From Ciona savignyi (taxonomy: Eukaryota; Chordata; Ascidiacea; Phlebobranchia; Cionidae): a stretch of 64,000 nt of DNA. The DNA lies in NCBI GenBank assembly GCA_000149265.1, contig CH003211.1, positions 651,057-715,056 of the forward strand. The letters run 5' to 3'. How positions within the stretch are numbered: the stretch's first letter is position 1; every line of letters starts with the position of its first letter. The notes beneath the pieces are model-generated. The model saw only the letters and a list, made by a program, of their open reading frames with translations, had not been told where the DNA came from and searched no databases. The position numbers and the translations under genes are program-made. Positions 62,390 to 64,000 of this stretch are shown one piece after another.

Positions 62390-63364
62390 ATGGAAAGCGG
62401 AAAACTTTTAATAACCGGTGTGAAACAAATTGTACAAGTTTGTAACCAGGGAGAACGTGTTTTGGTTGGTGGTGCAATGCATACGGTAGCTGTTATGGAA
62501 TCTAATAACGTAACTCAAGGATATAGCATCGTCATCGACCAGTAAGTTTTAAAACAACTTAAAATATGTCTAAGCAATTTTTAAAAAAATAACAAAACAG
62601 CACAAAATAATTTTTTTAAAGTGCATTATTGCATTTCTTGAACCTACTGGATTAGTGCATTATTGGTTTAAATAAAAAAATATACAAACGGCACAGAGTA
62701 CACTGTATTATCTACTTGCACAGAAATAAACAAGCAGATAGTTTTCAGGTCATTAGGCTTGTGCTGGTTACATGTATGTGTCCTTGGACACTCTAACTAA
62801 AGACATATAAAACTGTGAAACTGCATAAGTATATAAATATGCTAACACACTATGCCAATAACACAAGAAATGTTACTGAATATCAGCCATTGTGAAGAAA
62901 GACCGATTTTATCATTTTTTCCTTTGAATTACTAAGTAACACAGGGTGGCAACCATTACGAACAGATGGAAGTAATAAAATCTTATTTTATATAAACTTT
63001 CTATGCAATGATCAACTATTTAGTCTTTTTTCTTTGACTAAACATTAACACTAAAATATTTCTGGAAGTAAGATTGATCTTCTACATCGCATTACAACTG
63101 GTCATTGTTACTAATGTACTAACTGCACTTTTAAAATAATTATTTCACACAAATTCCAGTGAAGGAAATATAGCTGGGATTGATACAGATGAGATTATCC
63201 GATCAAAATTCAGTGAAACAAAGTTCAGCGAAGTCCTGGATGCAACCGGATGTTCCGTGATACCAGGATTAGTGGATGCACATACTCATCCTGTATGGAC
63301 TGGGGACCGTGTCCATGAATTTGCAATGAAACTTGCTGGCTCTTCTTACATGGATGTTCATAAA
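62390..63364 (+). CDS. AMDHD1: Imidazolonepropionase (AMDHD1), first two exons
   Basis: Histidine degradation enzyme: hydrolyses imidazolone-5-propionate to N-formimino-L-glutamate in the cytosol. Exons 62390-62541 and 63160-63364 join with phase 2 to 119 codons; the rest lies beyond the window. Start [20 protein letters not shown] resembles the vertebrate N-terminus. The second exon has [20 protein letters not shown], with the amidohydrolase HxH metal motif (HTH), then [18 protein letters not shown], almost identical to human ([20 protein letters not shown]). An acceptor-like CTTCTGCAG ends 19 nt before the ATG. The ligands later in the barrel cannot be checked here. Identity is secure. Confidence 0.94.
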
Positions 63365-63578
63365 GTATGGTGTTAGGGTTTTATATTTAAATTTTAGCAT
63401 GCAGAAAGTGCTAGACGTTTCGGTGTGTAAATTTTTTAGAACTTACCTGTTATTTCCTATTTTTTTGCCCTATTGGTAATTTAGATTTTACTTTTCATCA
63501 GGGTTGGATTAGAATAGATTTTTAATTGTTTTAGGCAAACAAATGTTTAAATACACCAATAATTCCAATGGCCTATAC

Positions 63579-64000
63579 CAGGGGTTCTTAAACTGGGGGG
63601 CGTGGAAGCTTCTCAAGGGGGGCGCGAGCATGACAGTGACATATTGCAGGGTTCGAATTAACGATTTTGAAACGATTCGCGAAATGCGTGGGATACGAGA
63701 AAATCGTTTTCGCTCTTTAGCTATCTTAAATTGCCTTAGGATGCGGTTTCAGAATCTCTCAAACTAATCTTTAAAGCCAGAAATATAATTCATTAAGCAA
63801 ACAGTGCCGTTATTAAGTAGTAATGATAAACTACAATAAACGTGTCGTGAGTTAATGCGTGTTGGATAGGACGAATATCGACGAAACGAAGCCTTTGAAA
63901 CGAGTAATCTTACTTCACCGTATAACCTTATTATAAAGGTGTCGCTTCTCTACCAATCATAAATAAAGGAATCGTGGTAGAAAACGCATAATAGCTACTG
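63579..64000. mobile_element. hAT-like MITE, left end only
   Basis: CAGGGGTTCTTAAACTGGGG followed by GGGCGTGG is a typical hAT MITE left end, in AMDHD1 intron 2. The matching right end is not in the window, so the end given is the window edge, not the element end. Confidence 0.5.

Overview
This window looks like nuclear DNA from a small-genome chordate, most likely an ascidian tunicate of the Ciona type. The DNA is AT-rich. Most genes are split into short exons with clean GT-AG introns, and the encoded proteins are unmistakably animal (PSMA5, RWDD3, MANF, SLC35E3, COX4, eIF5B, SerRS, a Wnt, a multi-FnIII protein, a sushi/trypsin-like protein, AMDHD1). Introns and spacers are full of short non-autonomous transposons. 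No gene has bacterial features. The species call is inference; the gene calls rest on direct reading of exons, splice sites and phases.

Layout, left to right. 23-1776 (+): last four exons of proteasome subunit alpha-5. 2225-2965 (+): single-exon RWDD3-like gene. 4471-5914 (+): MANF/CDNF in four exons, ending in RDEL. 8211-11799 (+): SLC35E3-type transporter in five exons with an apparent 1-base frameshift in exon 1. 13608-14153 (-): COX4, one exon. 16888-19863 (+): eIF5B as one uninterrupted 991-codon frame. 20302-27023 (+): seryl-tRNA synthetase in ten exons, one intron being GC-AG and another holding a foldback element. 28992-35019 (+): nine-exon Wnt, closest to Wnt9, with Thr at the normally acylated Ser position. 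35381-44205 (-): 14-exon protein of about eight FnIII domains with a predicted N-myristoylation start and a Glu-Pro-Val-Lys repeat tail, lying tail-to-tail with the Wnt. 47295-56680 (+): secreted protein with a Cys-rich module, two duplicated sushi domains and a degenerate trypsin domain. 62390 to beyond 63364 (+): first two exons of imidazolonepropionase (AMDHD1).

Repeats dominate the rest. About eighteen copies or fragments of one tRNA-derived SINE of about 285 bp lie in both orientations, with a second tRNA-like SINE family. There are DNA-transposon MITEs with clear target duplications: a hAT type (8 bp, CTTTAACA), two piggyBac types (TTAA), three pogo/Tigger-like (TA), and a 162-bp element with a 10-bp duplication. 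There is also a 297-bp foldback element with an 8-bp duplication and a five-unit 335-bp tandem array flanked by direct repeats.

The genes do not form a pathway. Several are housekeeping genes (proteasome, translation, respiration). Seven of them have a good 3' splice acceptor 1 to 56 nt before the ATG with no visible donor, which would fit spliced-leader trans-splicing, known in Ciona. The most unusual candidates are the myristoylated FnIII protein, the Ser-to-Thr Wnt, the inactive-looking protease, the start-stop uORF of eIF5B and the foldback element.
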